Source: Opisthocomus hoazin (Eukaryota > Chordata > Aves > Opisthocomiformes > Opisthocomidae). From it: a DNA stretch of 64,000 nt. The notes below the pieces were generated by a model. That model had not been told where the DNA came from and did not search any database. It was given only the letters and a program-made list of their open reading frames with translations. Below are positions 40,572 through 53,582 of the stretch, one piece after another. The DNA is taken from NCBI RefSeq assembly GCF_030867145.1, contig NC_134416.1, forward strand, positions 22,511,514 through 22,575,513. The letters run 5' to 3'. The number at the start of each line of letters is the position of its first letter. Position 1 is the first letter of the stretch. The position numbers were made by a program, and so were the translations under genes.

Positions 40572-43500
40572 GATGATTTGTGTCCATCCGCCTCAGTGCT
40601 CAGGTCCACTATCTGAATAAAACACAAAAAATATCTGAAATTGCAATGCAGTAGCAAGTATTTACTGAGACTTTATTGTGTTTCCAGACTGTTTGTCTCT
40701 GGATTGGTTTAGGAGCTCCTCTCCATCTTTTGTAAAATAAACTTCTTTTCTAGCCTCATTTCACATTAAGAATGATTTCAGAGTGATCTGGCGTATTTAC
40801 TGCCCCTTTCCTCAGGGAACTGCGAACGAACTTTGTGCAAACCAGATTACACCATCCCCCTTGGCAACAGGAGTCTCTCCCTGTCCATAGGGCATCTTCC
40901 AGGAGCCTGGCTGAGGGCTGACACGATCAGCTGACAGATTTCTGGTTAAATATCTCCACTGCAACTGCTAACCACTGCCAGCTGACCAAATGCAGGAAAG
41001 CAGAATGAAAACTGCCACAGCCAGGAACCAGTGGTTCTATGTATTTTCACATTAATAGTCGAGTGTTATTGATGATGCTTAGAGGGGGGCAGCTAATACC
41101 TCCTATGCAATAGTTTATAGCTGTTGACTTTATCGTCATGCTCTTTTTGATTCCTTTTAGTGGGAGCCAGTAGGAAGAAATGAGCGCTGCACAAGGTGCA
41201 AGATCCTCATTAATCGTGGTTTGAAGCTTCTTTCAAGACAAGTTGCTGTTTCTGCACATGCCCTCCCTCTCTGAAAAATAGAGGAAGGACATCAAATCCG
41301 ATCCCTGAAAAGAAAAATCAGAGTCCTAGTTATGGGGAAAAAATAAAGCTCATGGGGAAAAAAAGTCTTTAAAAGAAATAAAAAGAATAGTTCTAAGGAT
41401 CAGTCTGCGGCCAAGAAGCCATTCAGGTGATACTGGATAGGATTTGACACTGCTGTTGATGTGAAACTCCCTCGGTCTTCAATTCTGTAGCCTTAATATG
41501 ATTTCAGGATGTTAGGTCTAGAAAGGCTGGAGCTTGTGCTTGCAGTGCTGAGTTACGTGCCACTGACAGAGAAGTCACAGCAGCTTGTTCCAGCCACCAG
41601 CTTTGGTCACTGATAACGGGAAGGCAGCAAGGACTACCCTTAAGGTGCCAAGGCTGTGCCCACCTCAGCCCAGGGTCCAATTTCATGATCACTACACTGT
41701 CTGAAAGCATCCTGTGCCTCCAGCAAAACAATCATTGATGCCTTTTCTAGGAAGCAGAGTAGCTTCCATTTTTGTTTTTGACAGCCCTGGGTGACTGCTC
41801 ATTGGCAAAGTTCTGCCCTTAGCTGCAAAATCAATATTGACTGAGACCGTTCCACCACTCTGATCATGCTTCCTTGACCTGTGCCTTTTAAACTTTAAAG
41901 GCTGCTCTGAGTTGCTTAGACAAGCAGTTTAGACAAGCTGGCACTGTATGTGGAACAGCAATACATCAACAGTCATTGTGGAGGAAGGTGGCAAGGCTTA
42001 TCATTTGCTCTTGTGGAAATTTATTTCACAGACAGAACAGCCACAGGAAAATCCTCTGCCTCCCACACATCATTATTACAATAGAAGGTTTCCTTATACT
42101 AGGGAAATGATTTTTTTCAGTGAATGTCTTCACACTAGAGCTTTATGCAATCATTTAAGAAAACATTTTACTGTTTCCAAGATAAGAACAAGGTTTTCAA
42201 TCCAACTTCTTCTCTACAGAAAGCCACTGTGGAGAAACAGGAGACATTTGAGGTCCTTGTAAAAACATTTGGTGTCAGTAAGCTGTGGAGCAGTGCATTC
42301 TGCTGGCTAAAGCTTCCTAAACTTACTTTGCAGTATGTCCACTAATGTCACCTGGCTCCTACATAAGCATATAAGCTTAACTGAGGACATTTTTGTATCC
42401 ATCAGGTTGGAAGACAAGCAACAAAAAACTCACGAAGGCTGAGAAATGAGACTTGTAACATTTAAAGCACCTTCACTCTTTGCTTTCCCCAGTAAATGGT
42501 GATAAACAGCTGTGGGAGGAGAGAGGAAATGATAACAGGACAGCTGATATCAGCCATGGCTTTCACAGCCTTCAGCAGCTGATATCCAGCTTCATCTGTT
42601 ACCCTCGCAGCTTCATACAAGTTTTGATAGACTTGTGGAGAAAAAAAAGAGATTTACTGAACATGGCAGTAGGAAGAAGACAAGGTCTAGTGGCAGACAT
42701 TCCTTTCCTAACCTTCTGGGGACCCCTAAGAAGAATCTATCAGATTTTAGTACACTTCTCAAGGCCTTACTGTTTTTCTGTGGTCTGCAGAGGGGTCTAA
42801 GAACTGAGGATCAGTTCCTGCCCAGCATCTATTACCAACAGGGGACCATCCATCACTGACTCTAAAATTATTTCCATTCCTTGTCATGACCTGAATCCAT
42901 GTTGTGACTGATCTGAAGTGTTACCTTCAATTAGAGAAACTTGTAACGATCTTAGCATTTTCTTTGTGATTGCCAGGGAATGGAAGGTTTGATACCCCGT
43001 ATCAGTGCTAGGTGGCATTTCTTCAGTGTTGGGCCTGCTATGCTGTATTAGTAACAGGAAACTTCTCCCTGGATGATGGGGTGCTTATTTTAATCAAATG
43101 TGGCAGCAGTTCTCCATGATTCTCACATTAGTTAAAAGATCATGGAACAGAGTGACAAGGTTTGGGTCAACATGCCATTGAGATAGTCTTTCATCACATC
43201 ACATCTGGTGCTTCTTTTTTTAAAATTTTTTGTGTGGTTGGAAGGCTTCAGGACCATTTTCTTTTTGGAGTAAAATGCAATTAAGAAATGTGTTGACGCT
43301 TAACTTTTGCAATCTAGTTTCAAGTATTTGATTGGAAATTTTAAGCCCAAGGCTCTATTTAAACAAAACAAAGTAAAATCCCCTCATCTTTGATGCTGAT
43401 TCTGTTTACAAGCTCTTCAGGCTATCAGCTTTGTTCAAAGGACTACTGCAGAACAGTCCAGAGACACACTGTAGCAAATGGAAATGCAAAGAACAACAAA

Positions 43501-46460
43501 GAGGGAGCTAATGAGGTGTGATAAAACAATTAAAAATCAACATAAATCACAGCCATAGCACTTTGTAAAATCTAAATTAACTATTACAGCACTAATACAC
43601 ACTGCATTATTAAATTTAAATTACCCTAAGACTTACTCAGGTCTGGTGAAAAACCAACCTGAATAGCAGCCAATGAGACAGGAAAAAAGACAAAAGAAAT
43701 CTTAGTCCACAGAATTATCGAGTAGCCTAATTTCAGTGTAACAAATATTTGAGTTTGCAGAGCTCTGTTAGCCCAAGTCAAGATGAAAAAGGCCAGAAAT
43801 ATGTGTGGAAATGAAGTTCCACTGCATGCCATTATAGCAACATATTAATAGGGTATTTCCAGAATTTCTGGGAGACCACAGAAGTGCTGAGGTCTCAAAG
43901 GGCCTGACAACTTCTGACTGAAGGTACTGCAATTCTCATCAGTTCTTTTTCGGAAAGACAAAGTCTGCTCCTTGTGGCAATGACAGTTGAGAGAAGGGCA
44001 GTGAGTCTGACAAGAACTGCAGTAACTTAGTTCAGCAGCTGGCAGTGTTCGTAATGTGCACATGTGTGAGACTTTGGGACATAAAGGGAAAAAATAAGTG
44101 AATTCCCTTTTAAGATGTAGCGAAAAATAAAGTCTTCTGCTTTCCTTCCAAAATGAAAAATCAGTGGAGGAAGCAGAAGTATTTTATTATTTTTTTTTTA
44201 AAAAAAGGGGTTTGATTTTTGTTTCATTGAAGAAGTAAGGTTTACAGTGTGAGGTTACATATTACATACAGTAACGTGTAATATAGTAAATTCTGAAATA
44301 GTACTGGTCAGCTCTTATAAAACATTCAGCAGCAGGAGGCACATCATTCCCATTTTTCAGATAAGAGCTATTGATTGTAAGAGCTCTTTCTAACGTGCAA
44401 TGTAAAATATGGCATTTTACATAGTTCAGACAGAGCTCATTGACAGCGAAGCGGAAAGTTAACAAGTGCTATCAAACACTGTTTGCTATAATTTTGACAG
44501 TCCTTTTCGATTGACTCTACAGTCCATCCACGTTTAAAAAAGAGAAACTCTATTAGTCACTCTTTCTCTTTAACAAACATGTTTAAAAAAAAACGGAGCA
44601 AGATGGTCTAAGTGGTTTCACATGCAGAGGAACATATGTCTTCTGATGGTGTCATGCAGCAAGATGACGGCTCACGGAAGATGGTTTCAGGTTTCTGAAC
44701 AGATTGGTGCCGAGATGGTATTGCTGCTAAGTGAACGTGCCAGTCAGGATCAGAGCTGAGTCTTTCAAGTTATAGTAAACCCAGGCCAGACCCCGACAGT
44801 ATGACCTCATTAACCTCGTGACTCTTGATCTCTCAATTATGTCCAACTCTCCACTCACAGAAGAATTTGGGACAAGTCTAACTCCAACAGTAATTTATTT
44901 ATTTCCATAAATGATCTATTTACTTTGCCTTGGAGGTCAGCACCTTTTTTTAAAGATAGTCACACTGAGTAGAGATTATCTGTTCTTCTGAGATGCTGTA
45001 ATGGTCTAATAATACAGATGTAGGACAGATAGCATTGTACAAAGAAATTCAACCTATGAATTCATTTGCCATCTGGAATTTCAGCAAGAAAACTGAGAAT
45101 GATGAGAAGTGTTGACACAGAAGACTTACTGCAGTCATGCAATTATACGAACTAGTCATGACTAGACTATGGAACTCTGCTTGTTCAGAAGGCAGGTGAA
45201 GTTTAGAGAAGAGCTAAGCTGTACTGGGAACCTATCAAGCGTGCGAACAAATAGGCAACACTAGTGTGGAAAGAACAGGAGGTCCAAGCTTACACGGAAG
45301 TTACCCACACCTTTCATTAATGAGAGAACATTTCTGTCTGGTTTTGTCCAGTAAGAGGGCTCTGGCTCAGTTGGTATCTTAATTCTGTCGTTATTTCTTC
45401 TGCCACCCTATCATGGTTGAAGTAAAAACAGGTGCAAGGACCCTTGCTGCTTGTTCTGTCCTAGAGTCATAGAGGATGCAAACCTTCCAAAGCAGAATCA
45501 AGGGTGAATTTGGCAGAGAAGCGTGCTGGCTATTGCTTCAAAGGTTAGCATGCTTCTTACTAATTCTGTCCAAATGAAGCCACTGCATTTTCATTACACA
45601 AGTACCTGAGCAACCCTGGAGCAAGAGCTTCATTTTGATGGAAGATTAAAGTTCTCCTAGATTTAGGCATGTATTTAACTGTACTATAGCAAATTCTCAG
45701 GATTATTCAAGACAGTAAAGACAGACAAATTAAGTTTTTGTTAGAATGGAGTGAGCAGGAGATAACTCATGTAACCTCCAAAGATCTCTCCAAAAGTAGC
45801 TCACGATACATTGATGTTCCTCTGATTTTCAGTGTCACTAAGATACATTTAAAACTTTTGCCACTGTTATTCTCAAACACGTTAAAGTTCGCAGTTTCCA
45901 ATTGAACTGGAAGAGTACTTTCCTAAAATTGATATAGTAAGATGTACCATGTCCTCCACAGAGAAAATCCATCCAGCACTCAAGAAAACATTGATCATAT
46001 ATTCAAATATATTTGGGCGATTATGCAAAGTTTATTTACCCTTTTGTTAACGTGTGATATGTGCATTCGTCACTGCAATCATTTAGCTCTGCACCTCTAG
46101 GCTGGGCTGCCACAAACCTTGCAGGGAGGTGAATTCCACTCTATGCCCTTCATCCTGTGGTTTGTCCATGCTTGTCTATATCCTCCAATCCTAACAACAC
46201 GGGCTTATCTATAGTTGTCTATACTGTCTATAGAGACTGTTTTGTTCAACTAAAATACAAGTTTTTTCATCTTCTGATGGTCCACCACCCTTCATTATGT
46301 CAGATAATGATCACTTTTCTTGCCAGTATGCTCTCTGGTGTTGTTGGGAGTCCCTGTATAACAAGTCTTAACCACTAACAACAGATACCAGAATCTGACC
46401 CTTTCAGATTTCCCTAGATTTGAACTACTTTCTGTACTGAAGCATTAAATACACATAAAG
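40572..46460. other. intergenic between CR1 copies A and B
   Basis: AT-rich sequence with no supported gene or recognised repeat other than the T/A tract at 44190-44206. Confidence 0.6.
44190..44206. repeat. T-run/A-run palindromic tract
   Basis: Ten T are followed directly by seven A, a self-complementary simple-sequence tract without an associated gene. Confidence 0.7.
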
Positions 46461-47519
46461 AATCACAGAATCACAGAATAGCAGGGGTTGGAAGGGACCT
46501 CTGTGGGTCATCTAGTCCAACCCTCCTGCCGAAGCAGGGTCACCTACAGCAGGCTGCACAGGACCTTGTCCAGGCGGATCTTGAATATCTCCAGAGAAGG
46601 AGACTCCACAGCCTCCCTGGGCAGCCTGTTCCAGTGCTCCGTCACCCTCAGAGGGAAGAAATTCTTCCTCACGTTCAGACGGAACTTCCTCTGCTTCAGT
46701 TTGTGCCCATTGCCCCTTGTCCTGTCGCTGGGCACCACAGAAAAGAGCTTGGCCCCTTCCTCCTGACACCCACCCTTCAGATATTTGTAAGCATTTATAA
46801 GGTCCCCTCGCAGCCCTCTCTTCTTCAGGCTGAAAAAGCCCAGCTCCCTCAGCCTCTCCTCATAGGAGAGATGCTCCAGTCCCCTCACCATCCTTGTAGC
46901 CCTCCGCTGGACCCTCTCCCGTAGCTCTTCATCTTTCTTGAACTGGGGAGCCCAGAACTGGACACAGTACTCCAGATGAGGCCTCACCAGGGCAATGTAG
47001 AGGGGAAGGAGAACCTCCCTTGACCTGCTGGCCACACTCTTCTTGATGCACCCCAGAATGCCATTGACCTTCTTGGCAGCCAAGGCACACTGCTGGCTCA
47101 TGGTTAACCTGTCGTCCACTAGGACACCCAGGTCCCTCTCTGCACAGCTGCTCTCCAGCAAGTCTGCCCCAAGCCTGTACTGATGCATGGGGTTGTTCCT
47201 CCCCAGGTGCAGGACTCTGCGCTTGCCCTTGTTGAACATCATCAGGTTCCTCTCTGCCCAACTCTCCAGCCTCTCCAGGTCACACCGAAAGGCAGCACAG
47301 CCTTCTGGTGTATCTACCACACCTCCCAGTTTGGTGTCATCAGCAAACTTGCTGAGGGTACACTCTAACTCTTCATCCAGGTCGTTGATGAAGAAGTTAA
47401 ACAAGGTTGGGCCCAGTACTGACCCCTGAGGGACACCACTAGTTACCGGCCTCCAACTAGACTCAGTGGCGCTGATGACAACCCTCTGAGTTCTGCCATT
47501 CAGCCACTTCTCAATCCAC
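46461..47519 (-). mobile_element. young CR1 copy B, 5'-truncated (~1.06 kb)
   Basis: This second truncated CR1 has the same orientation and nearly the same length as copy A. It ends in two TCACAGAA octamers at 46462-46478. Homology to the full-length element stops at 47519, corresponding to about 54558 in the full-length copy; copy A stops at the equivalent of about 54568. The right-hand flank (AGTGGTTTTTGTATG...) is unrelated to CR1. Confidence 0.93.
46544..47519 (-). pseudogene. CR1 ORF2 fragment (RT C-terminal half), copy B
   Basis: The frame is open from the truncation point to the normal stop with no internal stop or frameshift. It encodes [30 protein letters not shown] and the C-terminal CR1 block ending KVLCSLL. 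The endonuclease and the first part of the RT, including its first catalytic Asp, are missing, so it cannot function alone. The undamaged frame marks a recent insertion. Confidence 0.88.
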
Positions 47520-50500
47520 CAGTGGTTTTTGTATGTAGAAAAAAATATAATATTTTTTAAATGAGAGCTACTGCACTTTGATCTGTGTCTAATACTGAGA
47601 TTTCCTAGAAGTACTGTTTCACAGCTGGACTTTAGTCTCTGATATATTTTTAATGAATGTCAAGGAACCATTCCAAACTAGAGGCAATAGTGCAGAAATG
47701 GAAGGTGCAATGGCTCATTACAATTATTTACTGAAGATCAGATAAAATCAGATAAAACTATGCAGTCATAGAAATCAAATCTTCTTTTAGAAGTTCTTCT
47801 GTATTGTTAACCTACTTTATTTACTATTAAATATTCCTAGTAACCAGCTTGAATCAAAAAACTTCACTAATAACCAACGGAAGATGGCCTTCCTCCCTTT
47901 TACCTCCTCAGCTGGCCAGTTGTTGTGGACCCCTGCTCTGGGGACCTGACTCTTCCCATGACCCTCTTGAAAGACCTTCAGTGCTTGGCAGTATGAACCC
48001 TGCTCCCGGCACTGAGCACCGGCACTCGCCAGCACCAGCACTCGGCTGTGTTGGCCTCAGCATGGATCCAGTCTTCCCTGCGCGAGAGCACCCAAGCAGG
48101 ACTCACGAGCAGCACAATGAGCCAGAAGACCGTACGCTTCATGAGAGCACAACGTGGGGGAACAGGTAACCAAGGTGGAGGCATAGGAGCTGCACTGAGC
48201 CTTCATCACAGCACAAGGCCTCCCTCATGCATCTCCGTTGTGAACCTCATGAGAAAGTGTCTTTGAAGGCTCATAACCAGCACCTCCGAAACAATGACGA
48301 TGAGAAACGTTCTTCCTACATCCAACTATTTTTACTGTACTTTTAATGTACACACAGCAGATATATTTCCTGCTAAGGATTTTTCCTAAGCTGGTTGCCA
48401 AATGTGTGGAATGTTGTAGCCCTGGGGCTCGACTAAACCTTGCCCTTTTTATTATTCAACTCAAAAAAGCCCTTAAAAGAGAGCTTGAGAGTAGGTAGCA
48501 CAGCTCAGTGCATTGCCTGGTGCCAGTCTTTGCTGTGGATTCCACTCAGTAAAATGCTTCTCATGCAATTCCCAGTGGGTTTCGAAGTGTATGACAAGAT
48601 GTCTTTTATCTTTATTACCTCTCTCCTACCATTCAAAATCTCCCAGTCGCTTTCTCTTTCTTTCCTGTGTAAAGCTGGAACTTCATAAATCACTATGTGA
48701 AGAGAAATACCGAGAGAGAAATAAAGACTGATATTGATATAATGCAGGAATTTCAGCAAAAATGTTTATTGGCAATCAAGTGGCTAAGAAAAGAGCAAAA
48801 ATAGATTATTTATGTCTGATTTAAGTTTCTGCTATTGATACTATATTGGAAAACCTGTTAAGCCCTCAGGATCAGATCCATTGGCCTCTGCCACAAACCT
48901 TAAGAGGCTCCACAGAAAAAAAGAAGGTGAATGCAATAGCCCCAAAATTACCACATGCAGTCAAGTGATATGAGTCTTCAAATGTAAACACCTGCTTCTC
49001 CTTTGCCTTTGTCTTCAGAAAAGAGCTAGAAAAGCTGAGTTTGCATTGTGGGGTTGTTAAACAATACTGAAATTGTTATTGTTCTGTCAAATCCCACTCC
49101 TAACCATCTCCCCTAGATATGCAACACTGGATTAAGTCAGTAGTGACTCGTGATGTAGGGAATGAGCTGGAAAGGTCCAGTCCAGTAAGAGCTAGAAACA
49201 GTTTACTTGCCTGGGAAGAAAAACATCCCAAGCTGACCAGTCAGGCATTTTCAAAAATCAAAAGCTACCCTTGAAAATTCACCACCTCCTCAAATTTTCT
49301 CTGCTCAAATGGCTGACATCACTTGTGAAGCAAGTTGTCTTGGTTCAGCCAGGAAAAGGGGGTGGTGAGTCTATTTTTCCCTCCAAATCTCTGTTAATAC
49401 ACCAATCTATATTTTAAGTCACCAAATCTACCACTGTATTACTAAGCATAGTCTGTGTGCTTAAGTAGAGTACGAGAAAGCCACACAATTAGCACACCAA
49501 GCTGATGAGAAAATGGGGTTGCTATAGCTGTGACCCCCTCCCAGAACAGTTCGCTCCAGTGTGGGTGCTGCTAGCAGCACTTAGGTATCCTTGTACCCAA
49601 GAGCAAAGCACAGCCTGCTCCTGTACTGCAAATCAAATGATGGGTGGTTTAAAATAATGCCCATGGGGTATGGCCCTCAAGATCCTACTCCTCTGCTCTC
49701 ATCTCCTTCTTGCAAAGAGTTTTAAATCTTCATCATGGCCCATTAATTACGCTTACGTAATGTAATAAATAAGGCAGACTTCTGAGTAGTTTGAAAATGA
49801 AGTAGCCATGTAACTTTATCTGTTTTTGAAGATTTTGACCAAAACTAACCCCAAAAGAGCCTTGGGAATCTCAGCCCTAATTTCACTGGCAACGGCAGCC
49901 CTGGCATGAGCCATGGAAACACCCATATGACAGTGTAAACACCACCTGGTCTCCCGGCAATTCCCATCACTCACTCCTTGACACCGAATGTCAGCCGGAC
50001 TCACGCAAGCGACTTCACAGAGCAGCACTCCTCTCGTAGATCAGCCATGGGACTTCTGCTCGGCTAGAGACAAGCAAAGTTAGGGGTCTACCTCTACTAA
50101 CAATAACACAGCTGCATGCTGTTAAAGCAGTTGGTGGTTAAGTGAGAACTAATAAATAACGGTATGTCCTGCCTGCTGCAGTGGAATGCCAGAGCAGGGG
50201 GAGTGGGCAGAGCAGACAGCACTCGGGAGACTTTGTTTGCATTACCCAAAGGTCAGGAATTACAGCCCCAGTTTACAGCTTCAGTACACTGACAGAACTT
50301 TTAAAATGAGATCCCCCGTACTACGAGAAACATCATGATGAACTAGTGAAGAGGATTTCTGCTTTCTCACACATGTACCTTCAAACCTGGGCCGTAACTT
50401 CACTTGTTTCAAACAATCCTTAGTGACGTTTAAGGATCTGTAATAACAGTGGAGGTGAGATTGATTTTGATGGAGGCACTGAAAATATACTTCTTGATTT

Positions 50501-50819
50501 ACCTAATCGATAGATTAAAAAAATTGTAGTATTTGCCTAATTCAAAGTATTTCCCTCACTGAATATTAAAACAACTCACAATAAAATACTGAAAATATAC
50601 TGATAGGCTTGTTGCCTCAGTTCTGAGCCTTGTCCTGAATTACAACACTTTAAAGCAAATAATGAAATATTTGGTTTATTTTATATATAAACTCAAATTT
50701 TCTGTATTTTTTTAATCAATGTGTGTATATCTGTGTTTTAAAAGCTTGGAACATGTTTCCTAAAACATCCAGTCTGTTTTCTGCTCCCTCCTCAAATCAC
50801 GATTTCAGAAACTAAGATT

Positions 50820-50897
50820 TTTGGTTTGGATTTTTTGGGGTTTTTTGTTTTGTTGGTATTTTTGTTTGTTTGTTTTTTGGTTTGTTTTTTTTTTTTG
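50820..50897. repeat. T/G-rich low-complexity tract
   Basis: About 78 bp consist almost only of T and G, with repeated GTTTGTTTG and a final T-run of about 13. It accounts for the hydrophobic pseudo-frame (Phe/Leu/Val/Cys) at 50826-51074. Confidence 0.9.
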
Positions 50898-53359
50898 AGT
50901 TGCAAGACTTGCAAAATAGTGACAATAATTGGCAACTCTGTTCTAGAAATTAAATGCAAATCTTCAACAATCCTTCAAAAACCTGTTGTAGGTCGACTAT
51001 ATGCATCAAAGGCACAATCGTGTATGTTTTATACTCTGTACTATCAGAATTTAAATAAAATTTGTGGACTGTAAAGATAAGACAGGAGAACAAAGTGATG
51101 CACATCCAGTAATATGTGGAAGTAAATGCACTTTAAACAAACTAATGACCAAGCAAACACTTCTAAAGTTATTCATTCAGTTCTTCTCTGTACTGCTGTA
51201 ATGAACCAGAACACACTGTCTCAGAAAGGAAAATGTTTCAGAAAATTGTGAAAATTCTTTTTTTCCTCTCACATTTGTCACCTTGAAATCTGAGAAACAC
51301 CAATAAACAGAAACATGCAGTTAATTATGACAGAAAAAGCTGAAAGCCATAATGCATGGGAACACTACCTTATTAATTCCTGGAAGATTGTGATTTGATT
51401 ATGCCTCTTATCTCCGGTTTTGTAATGTATTTGTGTATATAGAATCTTGCTTTTTTTTTTTTTACTTGTTATTCTTTCTTGTAGATGCTTAAAATACATG
51501 TATCATCTACCATATTACATCTAGGTGTCTGATTTCAAGTTCTCCTATTCTGGTATGGCTCCCGTCTGTCTCGTACTGCAAAGTTATGTGAAGACTTTAA
51601 ATTCCTTGTACCCAATGCTCTGCTCAGGGACAGGTTTCCATAGCAGCCAATAATGTCGTATTCTCAAAGCCATAAAACTATTTCTTGGTAAACTGTAAAT
51701 TAAGATACGTCAGTAAGTTGTAACTGCATAATTAAATTGCTCATAATATTAAATAATTTTCATATCAGAAAAAGATAATCATTCACTGACAAAGAGATAT
51801 GATCAATATAAACTTGGATAGTAACATATATGTAGGTATCCTTTAAAGGCTATCTTGTTTTCATGATCTTGAGAAATTCCCTCATAATGCAAGTAGAACT
51901 GAAATCCTAATGGAAATGTTTTCTTGCAAATGTTTGCTTACACTTTTAAATTAAATTGCTTCATTACTGCTTTTTACTCGTTTCTGTTTACTCTCTACAG
52001 ATACACAGATAAAAGATGTATTTATGCTTGAAGGTACAATGGGACTAAAAACATCTAAGCTTACCTCCACTTTCTTTTGCTGTATAAATTTGATTAAACT
52101 GCATAGATTCCTTGCAGGCATCTAACTCCCATGCAAAGCGGAGGGCACTATATGCAAGAGTAGGAAGAGAGTCCCGAGTTCTTTAAGGCTCTACATCCTA
52201 ATCTTAGTTTTCTTCTTCTGTAAAGTGAAAACAACTTTAGAGGAGAAAGTTATTCAAGACAGCAGTTTTGTCAATTCAGTAGCAGGGCTTGTATAGGCAT
52301 TTGAAGATACATGGATGCTTCTCCGCATCCTGAGTTGGGTTTCTCTCAGCTCTGACAGCCAGGTCTCTCTACCAGACTGTGGTGAAAAATCACGCTAAAA
52401 TCTCATCTTCAGCCAGTTCAGATTCCACAGGGCTGTTTTCTATTATTTGGCTAGCTTGCATTTAAGTCCATCTCACCTAGAGTGAGAGGAGCTCTGGGGC
52501 GATGCTCTACAATTCATTAATTATAGATGCTGCTACTGGGCAGTGTATCTTCCTTCTCCTCCCACTACCCTTCCACAACTAAGAGTCTTTCAACCCTGGT
52601 TCTGACCAGGGTTTTCTTGGCCGTTTGTTGGGTCTATTTTCTTCGCAAAGCAGAGCTGTCATGATAGGTCATGGATCAGCCCCGATCTCTCACATAGTTG
52701 AATCCTGAAATGACACATAATCAATGCAGATTCAAGATTCCCTGTTAATTACACAGGGATAGTTTTCTCAGTACAACAGAATTTCAGCAAGAAAGGACTA
52801 TGGCTATACATAGGATGCAAACACAAGAAACGGCAGCAATGAACACGTAGACTGCTTTCTGTTAACGGCTGGAGAGGCCCCAGCCCAAAGGCTCAGGAGT
52901 GGTCCTTTTCTTAGAACTTACACACCTGGATTGTACACAAAACTGCACACTGAACGGGACACAGTTGCTCATTACTGTTGTTTGAAATGAGATGTTTGAT
53001 GTGAACTCTGAAAATAAGGAAATCCAGAACTCTAACCGTTTGCCCAGGTTTCACGTAACATCTGGCAACATATGATGTTCTGACACAAGGTACTTTAACA
53101 GTGTCATGATGAAAAGAAAATTCAGTCTTGAGGATCCTAGTGATAACGGCAGCTGGTTATAATTTACCATGAAAAGCAGCTTGTTCTCGTTATTTACCAC
53201 TAACTCTGAGAAGGAAGACAGCATCTTTCATACACTTACAACTGGCTGAAAATTAAATTCCTCGTTTTAAGGCAAAAACATCCAATAACATATCAATATC
53301 TGACAAGGTGAAGTAATGGATGAAGTATACAGCCCTACTTTTAAAATTAAGCATTCTTT

Positions 53360-53396
53360 AAAAAAAAAAAAAAAAAAAAACCCAAAAAAACCCCCC
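53360..53396. repeat. A-run followed by C/A low-complexity
   Basis: A run of about 21 A is followed by CCC, seven A and six C. It lies 88 bp beyond the CR1 3' end and is not part of that element. No polyadenylation signal or retrocopy is visible upstream of it, so I treat it as simple sequence. Confidence 0.8.
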
Positions 53397-53483
53397 TGAA
53401 GACTGTTAAAACTCCACAGCATGAGAGAGAAAGTAAAAGGATTTTAAATGAATTTTTAAACAGTATATAACCATACAGAGAAT

Positions 53484-53518
53484 AATCACAGAATCACAGA
53501 ATCACAGAATCACAGAAT
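53484..53518 (-). repeat. CR1 3'-terminal octamer array, four units
   Basis: Four tandem copies of the octamer TCACAGAA (TTCTGTGA on the element strand) end the full-length CR1. This is the signature 3' end of CR1 elements and probably serves in recognition by the reverse transcriptase during priming. The other copies in the window have three, two, one and one units. Confidence 0.9.
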
Positions 53519-53582
53519 AGTAGGGGTTGGAAGGGACCTCTGTGGGTCATCTAGTCCAACCCCCCCGCCGAAGCAGGGTCAC

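Larger units (their letters stand above)
47520..53483. other. intergenic between CR1 copy B and the full-length CR1
   Basis: AT-rich, with simple-sequence tracts at 50820-50897, 51451-51463 (T-run) and 53360-53396. A stretch at about 49335-49560 begins CTTGGTTCAGCCAGG and is faintly reminiscent of avian LTR sequence; I cannot support this. No gene is seen. Confidence 0.55.

Noticed and set aside
49335..49560. Possible LTR-like stretch beginning CTTGGTTCAGCCAGG
   Set aside because: Only a faint resemblance to avian LTR wording; no paired LTR, primer-binding site or terminal TG/CA repeat could be shown.
50826..51074. 82-residue frame with a Phe/Leu/Val/Cys-rich start resembling a membrane segment
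   Set aside because: The hydrophobic part is encoded by the T/G simple-sequence tract and is an artefact of composition.
53360..53396. A-run as the poly(A) tail of a processed pseudogene or LINE
   Set aside because: CR1 has no poly(A) tail, and no retrocopy or polyadenylation signal is visible next to the run.
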